Shown here: in pieces, positions 17,017 through 26,850 of the stretch
Numbering within the stretch: position 1 is the first letter of the stretch
Layout of the letters: each line of letters begins with the position of its first letter
Assembly (NCBI RefSeq): GCF_000719335.1
Contig: NZ_JOGB01000007.1
Coordinates: forward strand, 1 to 64,000
Direction of reading: 5' to 3'
From: Streptomyces sp. NRRL S-87
GTDB lineage: Bacteria > Actinomycetota > Actinomycetes > Streptomycetales > Streptomycetaceae
Length of the DNA stretch: 64,000 nt
Notes under the pieces: model-generated
Database searches by the model: none
What the model saw: only the letters and a program-made list of their open reading frames with translations
What the model was told of the DNA's origin: nothing
Translations under genes and position numbers: made by a program

Positions 17017-17055
17017 CTCCTTTCCGGACGTCTGAGCGGGTACGCTCAAGCCGAT

Positions 17056-18213
17056 ATGAGCAGCGAGAACCTCCCCCAGACCCCTGAGCAGCAGGGCCGC
17101 AAGCCGCGCGTGGCCGTCGTCTTCGGCGGCCGCAGCTCGGAGCACGCCATCTCGGTCGTCACCGCGGGCGCGGTCCTGCGGGCGATCGACCGGTCCAAGT
17201 ACGAAGTGCTGCCCATCGGCATCACCACGGACGGCCGCTGGGCGCTGACCGCCGACGCCCCCGAGCGCATGGCCATCGCCGACCGCAAGCTGCCGAACGT
17301 CGCCGAGCTGGCGGAGTCCGCCGACGGCGGCGTCGTGCTCCCCGTCGACCCCGCCAGCCGCGAGGTCGTCTACACCGAGCCCGGTGCGGTCCCCAAGGCC
17401 CTGGGCGAGGTCGACGTCGTCTTCCCCATGCTGCACGGCCCCTACGGCGAGGACGGCACCCTCCAGGGCCTGCTGGAGCTCTCCGGGATCCCGTACGTGG
17501 GCTCCGGCGTCCTGTCCTCGGCCGTGGGCCAGGACAAGGAGTACATGAAGCGCGTCTTCGTCTCCTTCGGCCTGGAGGTCGGCCCGTACACGGTCGTCCG
17601 GCCGCGCGAGTGGGACGCCGACCCGTCCGCCGCCCGCAAGAAGATCGTGGACTTCGCCGGCGAGCACGGCTGGCCGCTGTTCATCAAGCCCGCCCGCGGC
17701 GGCTCGTCCGTGGGCATCACCAAGGTCGACGACCTCTCCGGCCTCGACGAGGCGCTCGAAGAGGCCCGCCGCCACGACCCCAAGATCCTCGTCGAGGCGC
17801 TGCTGCGCGGTCGCGAGATCGAGTGCGGCGTCCTGGAGTTCGAGGACGGCCCGCGCGCCAGCGTCCCGGCCGAGATCCCGCCGGTCTCCAGCCACGACTT
17901 CTACGACTTCGAGGCCAAGTACATCGACTCGGCCGCCGGTCTCGTCCCGGCCCCGCTCACCGCGGAGGAGACCGCCGAGGTGCAGCGCCTGGCCGTCGAG
18001 GCCTTCGAGGCCGCCGCCTGCGAGGGCCTGGTGCGCGCCGACTTCTTCCTCACCGAGGACGGCCGGTTCGTCATCAACGAGATCAACACCATGCCCGGCT
18101 TCACCCCCATCTCCATGTACCCGCGGATGTGGCAGGAGTCCGGGGTCTCGTACCCGGAGCTGGTGGACCGCCTGATCCAGGCCGCCATGCGCCGCTCGAC
18201 CGGCCTGCGCTAG
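17056..18213 (+). CDS. ddlA: D-alanine--D-alanine ligase
   Basis: A 385-residue ATP-grasp enzyme of peptidoglycan precursor synthesis. Signatures are VVFGGRSSEHAISVVTAG near the N-terminus, FPMLHGPYGEDGT, GGSSVGITKV, and the C-terminal FFLTEDGRFVINEINTMPGF. It is encoded after gpsA in an envelope-synthesis group. TACGCT at 17041-17046 lies nine bases before the ATG and could give a nearly leaderless transcript of its own. Confidence 0.97.
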   Translation: MSSENLPQTPEQQGRKPRVAVVFGGRSSEHAISVVTAGAVLRAIDRSKYEVLPIGITTDGRWALTADAPERMAIADRKLPNVAELAESADGGVVLPVDPASREVVYTEPGAVPKALGEVDVVFPMLHGPYGEDGTLQGLLELSGIPYVGSGVLSSAVGQDKEYMKRVFVSFGLEVGPYTVVRPREWDADPSAARKKIVDFAGEHGWPLFIKPARGGSSVGITKVDDLSGLDEALEEARRHDPKILVEALLRGREIECGVLEFEDGPRASVPAEIPPVSSHDFYDFEAKYIDSAAGLVPAPLTAEETAEVQRLAVEAFEAAACEGLVRADFFLTEDGRFVINEINTMPGFTPISMYPRMWQESGVSYPELVDRLIQAAMRRSTGLR

Positions 18214-18227
18214 CCGGCCCCGACGTC

Positions 18228-18269
18228 CGTACGGCCGCCCGCCGGGAGACCCCGGCGGGCGGCCGTACG
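18228..18269. terminator. Bidirectional terminator between ddlA and the DUF3515 gene
   Basis: A 19-base perfect stem (CGTACGGCCGCCCGCCGGG and complement) with loop AGAC, midway between convergent genes. Confidence 0.8.
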
Positions 18270-18288
18270 TGAAGCAGGGGGCGGGGCG

Positions 18289-18780
18289 TCAGTACGAGGA
18301 GACGCCCTTGGGGACCGTCTTCTCGATGGCGGGACCCAGGGGGACGACCAGACCGGCGTCCGTGGCGTGCTCCGCGTCCACGACCACCTCGACGTAGGCG
18401 AGGCGCGACGCGGTGACGAACCTGACCGAACCGTCCTCGCGTCGCTTGGCGATCATCCAACCCACGCCGTTCACCTCGACCTGGCCCGCGCTCGTGTCGG
18501 CGAGTGCGGAAATCAGGTCGACGGGCTTCGGGACACCGCAGCGCAGTACGATCGCTGCGCCGCCCCACGCGGCGGTCAGATCGGACGCGGGTTCGGGGTC
18601 CTCCCGGTCCTGGCCGGCCACCGTCTCCGGGAGCGCGTCGTGCAGCGCCGCACACAGCTCGGCCACGTCCGCGGGAGGGGCGGGCGGGGGAGTGACCTCC
18701 GCCCGCGCGTCACCCGACGAGCAGCCCGCGAGGGCCAGGGCGGCGGCCAGTACGGGCAGCATGGGGGACCGGGGGCGCAT
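18289..18780 (-). CDS. DUF3515 lipoprotein
   Basis: A 163-residue exported lipoprotein. A short positively charged leader (MRPRSP) is followed by a hydrophobic run and a lipobox LALAGC, so Cys is lipidated. The mature part matches the DUF3515 pattern: LCAALHDALPETVAG, WGGAAIVLRCGVPKP, GWMIAKRREDGSVRF and VEVVVDAEHA. Function in the family is unknown. A GTG at 18789 (VTSMRPR) is an alternative start. It ends against ddlA in a convergent arrangement. Confidence 0.85.
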   Translation of the reverse strand: MRPRSPMLPVLAAALALAGCSSGDARAEVTPPPAPPADVAELCAALHDALPETVAGQDREDPEPASDLTAAWGGAAIVLRCGVPKPVDLISALADTSAGQVEVNGVGWMIAKRREDGSVRFVTASRLAYVEVVVDAEHATDAGLVVPLGPAIEKTVPKGVSSY

Positions 18781-18809
18781 CGACGTCACCGGCCAAGACT
18801 AGACGGGGG

Positions 18810-19043
18810 CTACAGATGGACGACCGGGCAGGTCAGGGTGCGGGTGATCCCGTCCACCTGCTGGACCTTGGCGACCACCATGCGACCCAGTTCGTCTACC
18901 GTGTCCGCCTGGGCCCGCACGATGACGTCGTACGGACCGGTCACGTCCTCCGCCTGGATCACCCCCGGGATCTTCGCGATGGACTCGGCGACCAGCGACG
19001 CCTTGCCCACCTCGGTCTGGATGAGGATGTACGCCTGTACCAC
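18810..19043 (-). CDS. Stand-alone Lrp/AsnC ligand-binding (RAM) domain protein
   Basis: A 77-residue protein equal to the C-terminal RAM domain of Lrp/AsnC regulators (VQAYILIQTEVGKASLVAESIAKIPGVIQAEDVTGPYDVIVRA in parts), without the DNA-binding half. Such demi-proteins form oligomeric rings that bind amino acids and may modulate full-length Lrp proteins (family knowledge). The GTG start has GGAGG five bases upstream. It sits 21 bases downstream of no other gene on its strand and is the upstream partner of the DUF3515 gene. Confidence 0.9.
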   Translation of the reverse strand: MVQAYILIQTEVGKASLVAESIAKIPGVIQAEDVTGPYDVIVRAQADTVDELGRMVVAKVQQVDGITRTLTCPVVHL

Positions 19044-19216
19044 AAAACCTCCAGGGCGGCCACGAGGATCATCTCCCCTAACCTTCGGGGGAAGACGCCG
19101 TACCTGACACGGCGGGACCCCAGGGAAGAAGGGACGCCACGGTACCGCGTCGCCGTGTGCCGCGGGGAGACCCGGGGGTACGGCGCCGCGCTCGGCGGGG
19201 CGTACGGAGAACAGAA

Positions 19217-19246
19217 GTTGACGTATCTGTTGACGGTACCTAGTGC
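19217..19246 (+). promoter_or_regulatory. Promoter region of thiL with direct repeat GTTGACG
   Basis: GTTGACG occurs at 19217-19223 and again at 19229-19235, a 12-base period. The first TTGACG is 17 bases from TAGTGC at 19241. The repeat may be a -35 box duplicated by chance or an activator site. No TPP-riboswitch core was seen before thiL. Confidence 0.4.
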
Positions 19247-19294
19247 AGTGACGGCTCGCGACCGCAAGCCCACTGGGCCAGAAGGAGCACAGCG

Positions 19295-20269
19295 ATGAAG
19301 GGCACCGTGGGCGAGCTGGGGGAGTTCGGGCTCATCAGAGAGCTCACCTCCCGGCTCACCTCCACCCCGGCGGTACGGCTCGGCCCCGGCGACGACGCGG
19401 CCGTCGTCACCGCCCCCGACCGGCGCGTCGTGGCGAGCACGGACATCCTCCTGGAGGGTCGGCACTTCCGCCGCGACTGGTCCACCGCCTACGACGTCGG
19501 CCGCAAGGCCGCCGCCCAGAACCTGGCCGACATCGCCGCCATGGGCGCCGTGCCCACCGCCCTGCTGCTGGGCCTGGTCGTCCCCGCCGAGCTGCCGGTC
19601 ACCTGGCCCACCGAGCTCATGGACGGCATCCGCGACGAGTGCCAGGTCGCCGGCGCCGCCGTGGTCGGCGGCGACGTGGTCCGCGGCGACACCATCACCG
19701 TCGCCATCACCGCCCTCGGCGACCTGCGCAACCACGAGCCCGTCACCCGCGCCGGCGCGCAGCCCGGCGACGTGGTCGCCGTCACCGGCTGGCTCGGCTG
19801 GTCCGCCGCCGGGTACGCCGTCCTCTCCCGCGGCTTCCGCTCCCCGCGGGCCTTCGTGGAGGCGCACCGCCGCCCCGAGCCCCCGTACCACGCGGGCCCC
19901 GCGGCCGCCGGGCTCGGCGCCACCGCCATGACCGACGTCAGCGACGGCCTGGTCGCCGACCTCGGGCACATCGCCGAGGCCAGCAAGGTCCGCATCGACC
20001 TGCACTCGGCCGCCATCGACATCCCCACCCAGATGAACGACATCGGCCAGGCCGTCGGCGTCGACCCGCTGCAGTGGGTGCTCACCGGGGGCGAGGACCA
20101 CGCGATCGTCGCGACCTTCCCGCCGGACGTGAAGCTGCCGGCCCGCTGGAAGGTCATCGGCGAGGTGCAGAACCCGTCCGCCCAGCCCCAGGTGACCGTG
20201 GACGGCGCCCCGTGGCACAGCACCGGCGGCTGGGACCACTTCGGCGGCGAGATCGAGGACGCGACGTGA
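19295..20269 (+). CDS. thiL: Thiamine-monophosphate kinase
   Basis: A 324-residue ATP-dependent kinase converting thiamine phosphate to thiamine diphosphate. It has the AIR-synthase-like fold: [12 protein letters not shown] at the N-terminus, [65 protein letters not shown] and [19 protein letters not shown] precedes the ATG. It overlaps thiD by four bases (GTGA), forming a thiamine-phosphorylation operon. Confidence 0.97.
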   Translation: MKGTVGELGEFGLIRELTSRLTSTPAVRLGPGDDAAVVTAPDRRVVASTDILLEGRHFRRDWSTAYDVGRKAAAQNLADIAAMGAVPTALLLGLVVPAELPVTWPTELMDGIRDECQVAGAAVVGGDVVRGDTITVAITALGDLRNHEPVTRAGAQPGDVVAVTGWLGWSAAGYAVLSRGFRSPRAFVEAHRRPEPPYHAGPAAAGLGATAMTDVSDGLVADLGHIAEASKVRIDLHSAAIDIPTQMNDIGQAVGVDPLQWVLTGGEDHAIVATFPPDVKLPARWKVIGEVQNPSAQPQVTVDGAPWHSTGGWDHFGGEIEDAT

Positions 20270-21087
20270 TACCCGCGCCCCCCGGGCCGGCCGTGCGGCC
20301 GCCGCTGTGCCTGACCGTCGCCGGGTCCGACTCCGGCGGCGGCGCGGGCATCCAGGCCGACCTCAAGACGATGCTCGCCCTCGGCGTGCACGGCATGAGC
20401 GTGGTGACCGCCGTCACCGCCCAGAACTCGCTGGGCGTGCGCGGCGCCTGGGAGCTGCCCCCCGAGGCCGTCGAGGCCCAGTACCGGGCCGTCGTCGACG
20501 ACATCGGGGTCCAGGCGGTCAAGACCGGCATGCTGGCCTCCGCCGAGCTCGTCGAGACCGTGGCCCGGCTGATCGCCGCGACCGCGGCCCCCGCCGTGGT
20601 CGACCCCGTCGGCGTCTCCAAGCACGGCGACGCGCTGCTCGCCGCCTCCGCCCTGGAGGCCGTACGCACCCTCCTGCTGCCCGCCGCCACCGTCGCCACG
20701 CCCAACCTCGACGAGGTGGCGCAGCTCACCGGCGTCGTCGTCACCGACGAGGACGGCCTGCGCCGGGCCGCGGGGGCGATCCTGGCGTACGGACCCCGCT
20801 GGGCGCTCATCAAGGGCGGCCACCTCGGCGCCGGGCACGACGCCGTCGACCTGCTCACCGACGGCACCACCGAGCTGTGGCTGCGCGCCCCCCGGCACGA
20901 CAACCGGCACACCCACGGCACCGGCTGCACCCTGGCCAGCGCGGTCGCCGCGGGCCTCGCCAGGGGACTGGACGTCCCCGCGGCCGTGACGGCCGCGAAG
21001 GACTACGTCACCGGGGCCGTCGCCGCCGGCTTCGCCCTGGGCGGCGGCATCGGGCCCGTGGACCACGCCTGGCGCTGGCGCGGCTGA
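20266..21087 (+). CDS. thiD: Hydroxymethylpyrimidine/phosphomethylpyrimidine kinase
   Basis: A 273-residue ribokinase-family kinase phosphorylating HMP and HMP-P. Motifs are [20 protein letters not shown] at the N-terminus, [44 protein letters not shown] and the active-site [15 protein letters not shown]. It starts at the GTG that overlaps the thiL stop and is closed by a 24-base-pair hairpin. Confidence 0.96.
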   Translation: MIPAPPGPAVRPPLCLTVAGSDSGGGAGIQADLKTMLALGVHGMSVVTAVTAQNSLGVRGAWELPPEAVEAQYRAVVDDIGVQAVKTGMLASAELVETVARLIAATAAPAVVDPVGVSKHGDALLAASALEAVRTLLLPAATVATPNLDEVAQLTGVVVTDEDGLRRAAGAILAYGPRWALIKGGHLGAGHDAVDLLTDGTTELWLRAPRHDNRHTHGTGCTLASAVAAGLARGLDVPAAVTAAKDYVTGAVAAGFALGGGIGPVDHAWRWRG

Positions 21088-21112
21088 CCGCGGCCGAGGA
21101 CCACCGCACGCA

Positions 21113-21164
21113 CACGGGCCCGGTGGGGCCGCGTACCGGAGTACGCGGCCCCACCGGGCCCGTG
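21113..21164 (+). terminator. Very long hairpin after thiD
   Basis: Perfect 24-base arms (21113-21136 and 21141-21164) are capped by the tetraloop CGGA. There is no U-run, but the length and position mark it as the thiLD terminator or an mRNA-stabilising end. Confidence 0.8.
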
Positions 21165-21184
21165 CCGTCCTGCGGACGGAAAAG

Positions 21185-21221
21185 CGAAGAGCCGGTCCAC
21201 CGAGGTGGACCGGCTCTTCGG
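21185..21221 (-). terminator. Terminator of rpmB
   Basis: A stem of about 16 base pairs, GAAGAGCCGGTCCACC with its complement, has a small CGAG-type loop. AAAA at 21181-21184 supplies a U-run on the minus strand. Confidence 0.85.
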
Positions 21222-21255
21222 GCAACCGGACAGGCTGCGCTACGACGTGAAGGCG

Positions 21256-21441
21256 TCAGCGCGAAACCTTGCCGGCCTTGATGCACGAGGTGCAGGCGTT
21301 GAGGCGCTTCGGCGTCCCACCGACCACGGCACGCACACGCTGGATGTTCGGGTTCCAGCGACGGGGCGTACGGCGGTGCGAGTGCGAGATGTTGTTGCCG
21401 AAGCCCGGCCCCTTGCCGCAGACGTCGCAGTTGGCAGCCAC
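21256..21441 (-). CDS. rpmB: Ribosomal protein L28
   Basis: A 61-residue L28 protein (MAANCDVCGKGPGFGNNISHSHRRTPRRWNPN in parts). Two Cys pairs, CDVC near the N-terminus and CTSC near the C-terminus, form the zinc-binding (C+) version. Streptomycetes often carry a second, Cys-less, Zur-controlled copy elsewhere (general knowledge). The GTG start has TTGGAG upstream. It is divergent from the DhaL-like gene across 246 bases. Confidence 0.97.
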   Translation of the reverse strand: MAANCDVCGKGPGFGNNISHSHRRTPRRWNPNIQRVRAVVGGTPKRLNACTSCIKAGKVSR

Positions 21442-21687
21442 GGGTCACTCCAAAGACTTCAGATGCACTTACAGTGAAATCCGGCGCACCGGATCAGAGA
21501 GTCTGAAGTGGATTGCCGGGGGTACGGCCCGATTTTCATCGGGCAACCGGAGCAGCATACAACGGCGGCTCCCGTTCCCGGAAACTATACCTCCCGGCCC
21601 ACGACGACCCCCACGGCCCCGGGGTCGCCGCCCTCCCGCTTCGTTACCCTGCGGAGCAGACCCCCGACCGCCAAGGAGGAACGCCCG

Positions 21688-23388
21688 GTGCCGCACGTGC
21701 CGCACACCCTCGACGCCGATGCGGTGCGCACCTGGAGCTCCCTGGCGGTGAGCGCACTCGGACGCGCCCGCGAGGAGATCGACGCGATCAACGTGTACCC
21801 GGTCGCCGACGGGGACACGGGCACCAACCTGCTCCTGACCGCCGAGGCGGCCGCCGGGGCCGTCGAGGAGGCCTTCGCCGCCGCCGCGGGGGCACCGTCC
21901 CTCCAGGAGTGCGTACGGGCCTACGCCCGCGGCGCGCTCATAGGCGCCCGCGGCAACTCGGGGACGATCCTGGCCCAGCTGCTGCGCGGCATGGCCGACG
22001 TCCTGGCCGCCGATCCCGCCACCCCCCTCGCCCCCCTCACCTCCGTCGCCCCCGCCGCGCCCGAGACCCCTGAGGCCCGTGAGGCGGACGCCGCCCGGTC
22101 GCTGGCCGCGGCCCTGGCCCGCGGTGCCGCGTCCACCTACGAGGCCGTGGCCCACCCCGTCGAGGGCACGATGCTGACGGTGGCCGCTGCCGCTGCCGCC
22201 GCCACCCGGACCGTCGGCGACAGCCCCGCCGCCGTCGCCCGGGCCGCCTACGACGCGGCCCGGGCCGCCCTCGCGCACACCCCCGAACAGCTGGCCGTCC
22301 TCGGCCGGGCCGGGGTCGTCGACGCGGGCGGCTGCGGGGTGGTCGCCGTACTCGGCGCGCTGTGGGAGGCCCTGTCCGGGCAGCACCCCGCGCCCGGCCC
22401 CGTCCTGGCGCCCGGTGCCGCAGCCGCGGCGGCCGCCGGCCCGGTCGTCGGACCCGAGCCGTGCTCCCACGAGGGCGAGGACGGCCCGGCCTACGAGGTG
22501 ACCTACCTCCTCGACGCCCCCGACGGGGCCGTCGGCGCGCTCCGCGACCGGCTCGACGGACTCGGCGACTCCCTGGTCGTGGTCGGCGGCGAGGGCCTGT
22601 GGAACGTCCACGTCCACGTCGACGACCCCGGTGCCGCCGTCGAGGCCGGCGTCGAGGCCGGCCGCCCGTACCGCATCCGCATCACCCACTTCGGCGACCA
22701 GCGCGCCCGGGCCCGCGCCGAGCGCGTCCAGCGCGCGGTCGTCGCCGTCGTCCCCGGCGAGGGCCTGGCCGGGCTCTGCCGCGACGCCGGGGCCACCAGC
22801 GTCCTGGCGCCCGCCGGGGAGCCGCCCACCACCGCCGCGCTCCTGGACGCCGTGCGCCGCGCGCACGCCCGCGAGGTCGTACTGCTGCCCGGCGACGCCT
22901 CCGCACGCGGCCCGGCCGCAGCCGCGGCCGAACGGGCCCGTGCCGAAGGCGTCCGGGTCGCCGTCGTCCCCACCCGGTCCGCCGTGCAGGCCCTGGCCGC
23001 CCTCGCCGTGCACGATCCGGACGGCAGCTTCGACGAGGACGTCGTCGCCATGACCGCCGCCGCCGGTGCCACCCGGTACGGAGAACTCGCCCTCGCCGAG
23101 CGGGAGTCGCTCACCTCGGCCGGCTTCTGCCAGGCCGGGGACGTGCTCGGCCTGATCGACGGCGACGTGGCCGTCATCGGCGCCGCCCTGCCCGACACCG
23201 CCGAGGCCGTGCTCGCCCGCATGCTCGGCTCCGGCGGCGAACTCGTCACCCTCGTCCTCGGCCCCGAGGTGCCCGACGCCCTCGCCGACCGTCTGGAGGC
23301 CTACGTGCGCGAGCGGCACCTGGCGGTCGACACGGTCGTCTACCGCGGCGGCCGCCACTCCGCCCCGCTGCTCATCGGCGTCGAGTAG
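21688..23388 (+). CDS. DAK2/DhaL-domain protein (DegV/FakA-like kinase)
   Basis: A 566-residue protein. An N-terminal DhaL domain covers about residues 1-200 with the nucleotide/Mg motifs NVYPVADGDTGTNLLLT and GARGNSGTILAQLLRG, and GTMLTVAAAAA. It is followed by the FakA-type middle and C-terminal domains (YEVTYLLDAP; VHVHVDDPG; GDGDVAVIG-like region). Family members phosphorylate fatty acids with a DegV-type partner. The start GTG has AAGGAGGA seven bases upstream. It lies upstream of recG, an arrangement widely conserved in bacteria. Confidence 0.85.
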   Translation: MPHVPHTLDADAVRTWSSLAVSALGRAREEIDAINVYPVADGDTGTNLLLTAEAAAGAVEEAFAAAAGAPSLQECVRAYARGALIGARGNSGTILAQLLRGMADVLAADPATPLAPLTSVAPAAPETPEAREADAARSLAAALARGAASTYEAVAHPVEGTMLTVAAAAAAATRTVGDSPAAVARAAYDAARAALAHTPEQLAVLGRAGVVDAGGCGVVAVLGALWEALSGQHPAPGPVLAPGAAAAAAAGPVVGPEPCSHEGEDGPAYEVTYLLDAPDGAVGALRDRLDGLGDSLVVVGGEGLWNVHVHVDDPGAAVEAGVEAGRPYRIRITHFGDQRARARAERVQRAVVAVVPGEGLAGLCRDAGATSVLAPAGEPPTTAALLDAVRRAHAREVVLLPGDASARGPAAAAAERARAEGVRVAVVPTRSAVQALAALAVHDPDGSFDEDVVAMTAAAGATRYGELALAERESLTSAGFCQAGDVLGLIDGDVAVIGAALPDTAEAVLARMLGSGGELVTLVLGPEVPDALADRLEAYVRERHLAVDTVVYRGGRHSAPLLIGVE

Positions 23389-23501
23389 GCGTCGAGCAGG
23401 CGCCGGCAGGCGCCGGCAGGGCGGCGGCAAGGCGGCGAGCAGGTCCGCACCGGGCGCGGACCGGCCCGGTACCGGCGGGACTGTCGGTGCGATGGTGTGC
23501 A

Positions 23502-25706
23502 ATGGAACACGTGCCCGCGCTCGACGAACCCCTGAAGAAGTCGCTCGGCCCCGCCACCGCCAAGGTGCTGGCCGAGAACCTCGACCTGCACACGGTCGGC
23601 GACCTGCTCCACCACTACCCGCGCCGGTACGCCGAGCGCGGGGAGCTCACCCCGCTCGCCGAGCTCGGGGAGCAGCTCGACGAGCACGTGACGGTGGTCG
23701 CGCAGGTCGCCGACGCCCGCGTGCACACCTTCAACGGCGGCCGCGGCAGACGCCTGGAGGTGACCATCACCGACGGGTACGGCCGGCTCCAGCTGGTCTT
23801 CTTCGGCTCCGGCGTGCACAAGCCCCAGAAGGACCTGCTGCCTGGCAGCCGCGCCATGTTCGCGGGCAAGGTCGGGATGTTCAACCGCCGCCTCCAGCTG
23901 TCCCACCCCGCGTACGAGCTGCTCGGCGCCGACGCCGGCGCCTCCGCGGTGGACGCCTTCGCCAACCAGCTCATCCCGATCTACCCGGCCTGCGCCAAGC
24001 TGGAGAGCTGGAAGATCACCAAGGCCGTCGACGCGGTGCTGCCCAGCGCCCGGGACGCCGCCGACCCGCTGCCGCCCGCGCTGCGCGAGGGCCGCGGGCT
24101 GCTCACCCTCCCCGACGCCCTCCTCAAGGTCCACCGCCCGCGCACCAAGGCCGACATCGCCCAGGCCCGCGACCGCCTCAAGTGGGACGAGGCGTTCGTC
24201 CTCCAGGTCGCCCTGGCCCGCCGCCGGTACGCCGACACGCAACTGCCCGCCGTCCCCCGGGAACCCGCCCCCGACGGCCTCCTCGACGCCTTCGACGCCA
24301 AGCTCCCCTTCACCCTCACCGAGGGCCAGCAGCAGGTCTCCCGGGAGATCTTCGACGACCTCGCCACCGCCCACCCCATGCACCGCCTCCTCCAAGGGGA
24401 GGTCGGAAGCGGAAAGACGATGGTGGCGCTGCGGGCCATGCTGGCGGTGGTGGACTCCGGCGGGCAGGCCGCGATGCTGGCGCCCACCGAGGTGCTCGCG
24501 CAGCAGCACCACCGGTCGGTCACGGAGATGATGGGCGAGCTCGCCGAGGGCGGGATGCTCGGCGGGTCCGAGCGGGGCACCAAGGTCGTGCTGCTCACCG
24601 GGTCGATGGGCGCGGCCGCGCGCCGCCAGGCGCTCCTGGACCTCGTCACCGGCGAGGCCGGCATCGTCATCGGCACCCACGCGCTGATCGAGGACAAGGT
24701 CCAGTTCCACGACCTGGGCCTGGTCGTGGTCGACGAGCAGCACCGCTTCGGCGTCGAGCAGCGCGACGCGCTCCGCTCGAAGGGCAAGCAGCCGCCGCAC
24801 CTGCTGGTGATGACCGCCACGCCCATCCCGCGCACCGTCGCGATGACGGTCTTCGGCGACCTGGAGACCTCCGTGCTCGACCAACTGCCGGCCGGCCGCT
24901 CGCCGATCGCCACGCACGTCGTCCCCGCCAAGGACAAGCCGCACTTCCTCGCCCGGGCGTGGGAGCGGGTCCGCGAGGAGGTGGCGAACGGCCACCAGGC
25001 ATACGTGGTCTGCCCCCGCATCGGGGACGAGGAGGACGAGAAGAAGGGCGGGAAGAAGGCGGCCGGGTCCGCTGAGGACGAGGCCGAGAAGCGGCCGCCG
25101 CTCGCCGTCCTGGAGACCGCCGACGGCCTGCGCGCCGGGCCGCTGGCCGGCCTCGTGGTGGAGGTGCTGCACGGCAGGATGGACCCCGCCGACAAGGACG
25201 AGGTCATGCGCCGGTTCGCGGCCGGCGAGGTGCACGTGCTGGTCGCCACCACCGTCATCGAGGTCGGCGTCAACGTGCCCAACTCCACCGTGATGGTGAT
25301 CATGGACGCGGACCGGTTCGGCGTCTCCCAGCTCCACCAGCTGCGCGGTCGCGTCGGCCGCGGCTCCGCCCCCGGGCTGTGCCTGCTGGTCAGCGAGATG
25401 CCCGAGGCCAGCCCGGCGCGCGCCCGGCTGGCCGCCGTGGCCGCCACTCTCGACGGGTTCGAGCTGTCCCGCATCGACCTCGAGCAGCGCCGCGAGGGCG
25501 ACGTGCTCGGCCAGGCCCAGTCCGGCGTCCGCTCCTCGCTGCGCATGCTGGCCGTCATCGAGGACGAGGAGATCATCGCCCAGGCCCGCGAGGAGGCCGC
25601 CCGGACGGTGGCCGCCGATCCCGAGCTGGCGCACCTGCCGGCACTGCGCACCGCCCTCGACGCCCTGCTGGACGCCGAGCGGGAGCAGTACCTGGAGAAG
25701 GGCTGA
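23502..25706 (+). CDS. recG: ATP-dependent DNA helicase RecG
   Basis: A 734-residue helicase that remodels stalled forks and branched DNA. The N-terminal wedge/OB region has [21 protein letters not shown]. Walker A is [15 protein letters not shown] near residues 300-315, [11 protein letters not shown] is the DEAD-like box, TATPIPRT is motif III, and motif VI is [10 protein letters not shown] charged Lys/Glu/Gly insertion ([20 protein letters not shown]) follows YVVCPRI near residue 507. The ATG at 23502 gives [13 protein letters not shown]. Its stop is immediately followed, in the same frame, by the truncated rsmD. Confidence 0.96.
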   Translation: MEHVPALDEPLKKSLGPATAKVLAENLDLHTVGDLLHHYPRRYAERGELTPLAELGEQLDEHVTVVAQVADARVHTFNGGRGRRLEVTITDGYGRLQLVFFGSGVHKPQKDLLPGSRAMFAGKVGMFNRRLQLSHPAYELLGADAGASAVDAFANQLIPIYPACAKLESWKITKAVDAVLPSARDAADPLPPALREGRGLLTLPDALLKVHRPRTKADIAQARDRLKWDEAFVLQVALARRRYADTQLPAVPREPAPDGLLDAFDAKLPFTLTEGQQQVSREIFDDLATAHPMHRLLQGEVGSGKTMVALRAMLAVVDSGGQAAMLAPTEVLAQQHHRSVTEMMGELAEGGMLGGSERGTKVVLLTGSMGAAARRQALLDLVTGEAGIVIGTHALIEDKVQFHDLGLVVVDEQHRFGVEQRDALRSKGKQPPHLLVMTATPIPRTVAMTVFGDLETSVLDQLPAGRSPIATHVVPAKDKPHFLARAWERVREEVANGHQAYVVCPRIGDEEDEKKGGKKAAGSAEDEAEKRPPLAVLETADGLRAGPLAGLVVEVLHGRMDPADKDEVMRRFAAGEVHVLVATTVIEVGVNVPNSTVMVIMDADRFGVSQLHQLRGRVGRGSAPGLCLLVSEMPEASPARARLAAVAATLDGFELSRIDLEQRREGDVLGQAQSGVRSSLRMLAVIEDEEIIAQAREEAARTVAADPELAHLPALRTALDALLDAEREQYLEKG

Positions 25707-26213
25707 CGCGCCCCGCGCGAGGGACTGTTCTCCACCTGGGAGTCCCTGCACGGCCCGCTGGCCGGGGCGCGCGTGCTCGACCTGTACGGCGGATCCGGCG
25801 CGGTGGGCCTCGAAGCGCTGTCCCGGGGCGCCGTCCACGCCCTGCTCGTGGAGGCCGACCCGCGGGCCGGCCGGACGATCCGGGACAACATCCGCTCGCT
25901 CGGGCTGCCGGGCGCCGAGTTCCGCGCGGGCAAGGCCGAGCAGGTCGTGACCGTCCCCGCGCCGGGCGATCCGTACGACTTCGCCTTCCTCGACCCGCCG
26001 TACGCCGTCACCGACGGGGATCTTGGCGAGATCCTCCTCACACTCCGGGCCCAGGGCTGGCTCGCGGACGACGCGCTCGTCACCGTGGAGCGCAGTACAC
26101 GAGGCGGGGAGTTCCCGTGGCCGGACGGTTTCGAACCGCTGCGGTCGCGGCGCTACGGCGAGGGGACCCTTTGGTACGGTCGCGCCGCCTCCAGCAGGGA
26201 AGAGCCGTCATGA
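25707..26213 (+). pseudogene. rsmD: 16S rRNA (guanine966-N2)-methyltransferase RsmD, lacking its N-terminus
   Basis: From 25716 the frame reads [26 protein letters not shown], the middle of RsmD, with SAM motif I ([19 protein letters not shown]), VEADPRA and the catalytic DPPY (FLDPPYAV) all present to a normal C-terminus. The first roughly 30 residues, including the start codon and the RPTSDR motif, are missing. The sequence passes straight from the recG TGA (25704-25706) into the RsmD body in the same frame. The first in-frame start is a GTG at 25773, just before motif I, which would give a 146-residue protein. The 3' end overlaps the coaD region. It could be a decaying gene, an N-truncated enzyme, or an assembly error. 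Confidence 0.8.
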
Positions 26214-26239
26214 CCGGGCCTTTGAACGAGGGAGTTCGC

Positions 26240-26719
26240 GTGCGCCGCGCCGTCTGTCCGGGGTCGTTCGACCCCATCACCAACGGGCATCTCGACATCA
26301 TCGGACGGGCCGCGAAGCTGTACGACGTCGTACACGTGGCCATCATGATCAACCCGTCCAAGAAGGGGCTGTTCACGGTCGAGGAGCGGATCGAACTGAT
26401 CCGCGAGGCCACGGCCGACTACGGGAACATCGAGGTCGAGGCCTTCCACGGCCTGCTCGTCGACTTCTGCAAGCAGCGCGAGATCCCCGCCATCATCAGG
26501 GGCCTGCGCGCGGTCAGCGACTTCGACTACGAGCTGCAGATGGCCCAGATGAACATCGGCCTGTCGGGCGTCGAGACGCTGTTCGTGCCGACGAACCCGA
26601 CGTACAGCTTCCTGTCCTCCTCGCTGGTCAAGGAAGTCGCGACCTGGGGCGGCGACGTCTCGCACCTGCTGCCGCCCGCGGTCAACGCGGCCCTCGTGCA
26701 GCGGCTCGCCGAGCGCTGA
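26240..26719 (+). CDS. coaD: Phosphopantetheine adenylyltransferase
   Basis: A 159-residue nucleotidyltransferase of coenzyme A synthesis. Motifs are [20 protein letters not shown] (T/HxGH type) at the N-terminus, [40 protein letters not shown] and the ISSSxV-like [11 protein letters not shown]. The GTG at 26240 gives the family length and has GGAG five bases upstream. An ATG at 26210 overlapping the rsmD stop would add ten residues. Confidence 0.96.
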   Translation: MRRAVCPGSFDPITNGHLDIIGRAAKLYDVVHVAIMINPSKKGLFTVEERIELIREATADYGNIEVEAFHGLLVDFCKQREIPAIIRGLRAVSDFDYELQMAQMNIGLSGVETLFVPTNPTYSFLSSSLVKEVATWGGDVSHLLPPAVNAALVQRLAER

Positions 26720-26850
26720 CGCGACGGCCGACCCGCCGACCCCGCCCGCCCCACCGGTCCTGACTGTCCGTCAGTCGGTGTCGGGCGGGGCCCGGGTGGC
26801 CGTACAGTCGTCCCGTCCGTACCGGAACCACCCAGAGAGTGCGAGCACAG

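Noticed and set aside
19044..19294. Search for a TPP riboswitch before thiL
   Set aside because: The CTGAGA and ACCTGAACTGG-type elements are not present.
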